Assembly: GCA_017458865.1 (NCBI GenBank)
Contig: JAFSZW010000426.1
Location: forward strand, 1 to 5,994
Length of the DNA stretch: 5,994 nt
Direction of reading: 5' to 3'
DNA from: Clostridia bacterium
GTDB taxonomy: Bacteria; Bacillota; Clostridia; Christensenellales; Aristaeellaceae
The notes below the pieces were generated by a model. That model was not told the origin of the DNA, searched no databases, and was given only the letters and a program-made list of their open reading frames with translations. Positions within the stretch are counted from its first letter, which is position 1. The number at the start of each line of letters is the position of its first letter. This document shows positions 5,209-5,994 of the stretch, one piece after another. Position numbers and translations under genes: made by a program.

Positions 5209-5994
5209 ATGCTTCAGGATATCATCAGGGAAAATCTGGAATTTGATGCAGGTGCGCAGACGGTTGTGCGGGGACATGAGAACCGCTCAAGGCGTGTGGC
5301 GCTGCTTAAGGGCGATCTGGTGGGCAACAGCCGCAGCGCCAGCCGCGGACTGAGTGCACGGGTTCGCATTGGGGGAAGCACGGGCTTTGCCTCCATAGCC
5401 AGCTATTCAGAGCAGGACGTAAAAACGGTGATCCGGATGGCGACGGACAATGCGCGCTTTCTGGATGTGCATGCCATGCGGGCAGCTGAGGCGGTCCCTG
5501 CAGTTGGCAGCGGGACGGTGCCGCTGAACCGGGAGATTGTCGACTTTGAGCAAAAGCGCATTATCGATGCGTGCAGGGAAGTGGACGCGTATATTGCGCA
5601 GCATTACCCGGACCTGGCAACGCGCCGCGTCATATACACCGAGGATTCGCAGGACAAGATCATCTATACATCGGATGCGTATTGCGGCCATGTGACAACG
5701 CCGCGCTGCTACATCTATGTGTTTGTGTCCGCTGAAACGGGTGACGGCGCGCCGGTGGAGCTGTTTAAGGCATTTGGCGGCGCGGGCAGCTTTGAGGACA
5801 ATTTCAGTGATCTTACCCATCTGCATCCGGAAATTGATGAGCTCATCCGTCAGCTGATGGACAAGCGCGAGGGCATTTTCCCGGAAGCAGGGCTCAAGAC
5901 CGTGGTCCTTGGCGGCCTTATGGCCGGCATGCTGGCGCATGAGGCGGTTGGGCATACGGTTGAGGCGGACCTGGTGCTTGGAGGCAGCGTGGCC
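5209..5994 (+). CDS. tldD: TldD-type metallopeptidase (family U62/M103), C-terminus cut by window edge
   Basis: A cytoplasmic zinc peptidase subunit. TldD works with TldE/PmbA as a heterodimer that degrades unfolded peptides and, in some bacteria, processes modified peptides such as microcins. The 262 visible codons cover the N-terminal domain and the start of the catalytic region. HEAVGH at 244-249, followed by Glu252, is the HExxxH zinc motif that distinguishes the catalytic TldD from its TldE partner. Family members are about 450-480 residues, so nearly half is missing. The ATG at 5209 has GGGAG ending 7 bases upstream. It follows the Nudix stop by 87 bases with no convincing terminator, so co-transcription from the promoter near 4417 is likely. 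A tldE/pmbA partner would be expected just beyond the right edge. Confidence 0.92.
   Translation, partial: MLQDIIRENLEFDAGAQTVVRGHENRSRRVALLKGDLVGNSRSASRGLSARVRIGGSTGFASIASYSEQDVKTVIRMATDNARFLDVHAMRAAEAVPAVGSGTVPLNREIVDFEQKRIIDACREVDAYIAQHYPDLATRRVIYTEDSQDKIIYTSDAYCGHVTTPRCYIYVFVSAETGDGAPVELFKAFGGAGSFEDNFSDLTHLHPEIDELIRQLMDKREGIFPEAGLKTVVLGGLMAGMLAHEAVGHTVEADLVLGGSVA

Noticed and set aside
5407..5955. Minus-strand open frame of 182 codons
   Set aside because: It is antisense to tldD, which carries a clear HExxxH motif and family-wide similarity; the opposite frame has no recognisable features.

Overview
The window looks like chromosomal DNA from a fairly GC-rich member of the Bacillota, most likely a Clostridia-type anaerobe. 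This rests on the bleomycin-hydrolase-type PepC, the csoR-copA-copZ copper locus with Clostridia-style protein sequences, strong AGGAGG ribosome sites and sigma-70/A-type promoters. The genus cannot be set from sequence reading alone. No rRNA, tRNA, CRISPR array, insertion sequence or phage gene was seen.

Layout. Bases 1-1235 (minus strand) hold the N-terminal 411 codons of an aminopeptidase C gene (pepC) with its catalytic triad intact and its own promoter just upstream. A perfect 15-bp-stem hairpin at 1345-1378 ends the next transcription unit, a minus-strand copper operon at 1385-4328: csoR, a Cu(I)-sensing repressor, followed by copA, a Cu(I)-exporting P-type ATPase. The last 69 residues of CopA are a complete CopZ-like copper chaperone domain that begins with its own Met codon behind a strong internal ribosome site. 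The operon promoter has the CsoR operator sitting exactly in the spacer between -35 and -10. To the right, on the plus strand and transcribed divergently, are a Nudix (MutT-like) hydrolase gene with an unclear, possibly frameshifted 5' end, and the first 262 codons of a TldD-type metallopeptidase that runs off the right edge.

How the genes work together. CsoR, CopA and the CopZ-like domain form a self-contained copper-detoxification circuit: Cu(I) should release CsoR from the palindrome, CopA pumps Cu(I) out, and the chaperone domain may deliver Cu(I) to the pump or to CsoR. The Nudix protein probably cleans oxidised or non-canonical nucleotides, and TldD would work with a TldE/PmbA partner not present here. 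PepC is a cytoplasmic peptidase in a separate unit.

The most unusual points are three. The only ATG near the start of csoR overlaps the predicted -10 box, while a perfect Shine-Dalgarno sequence downstream faces an ACG codon. CopZ is fused in frame to CopA but keeps its own start signals. The promoter, ribosome site and ATG upstream of the Nudix gene lie in a different frame from the Nudix domain.
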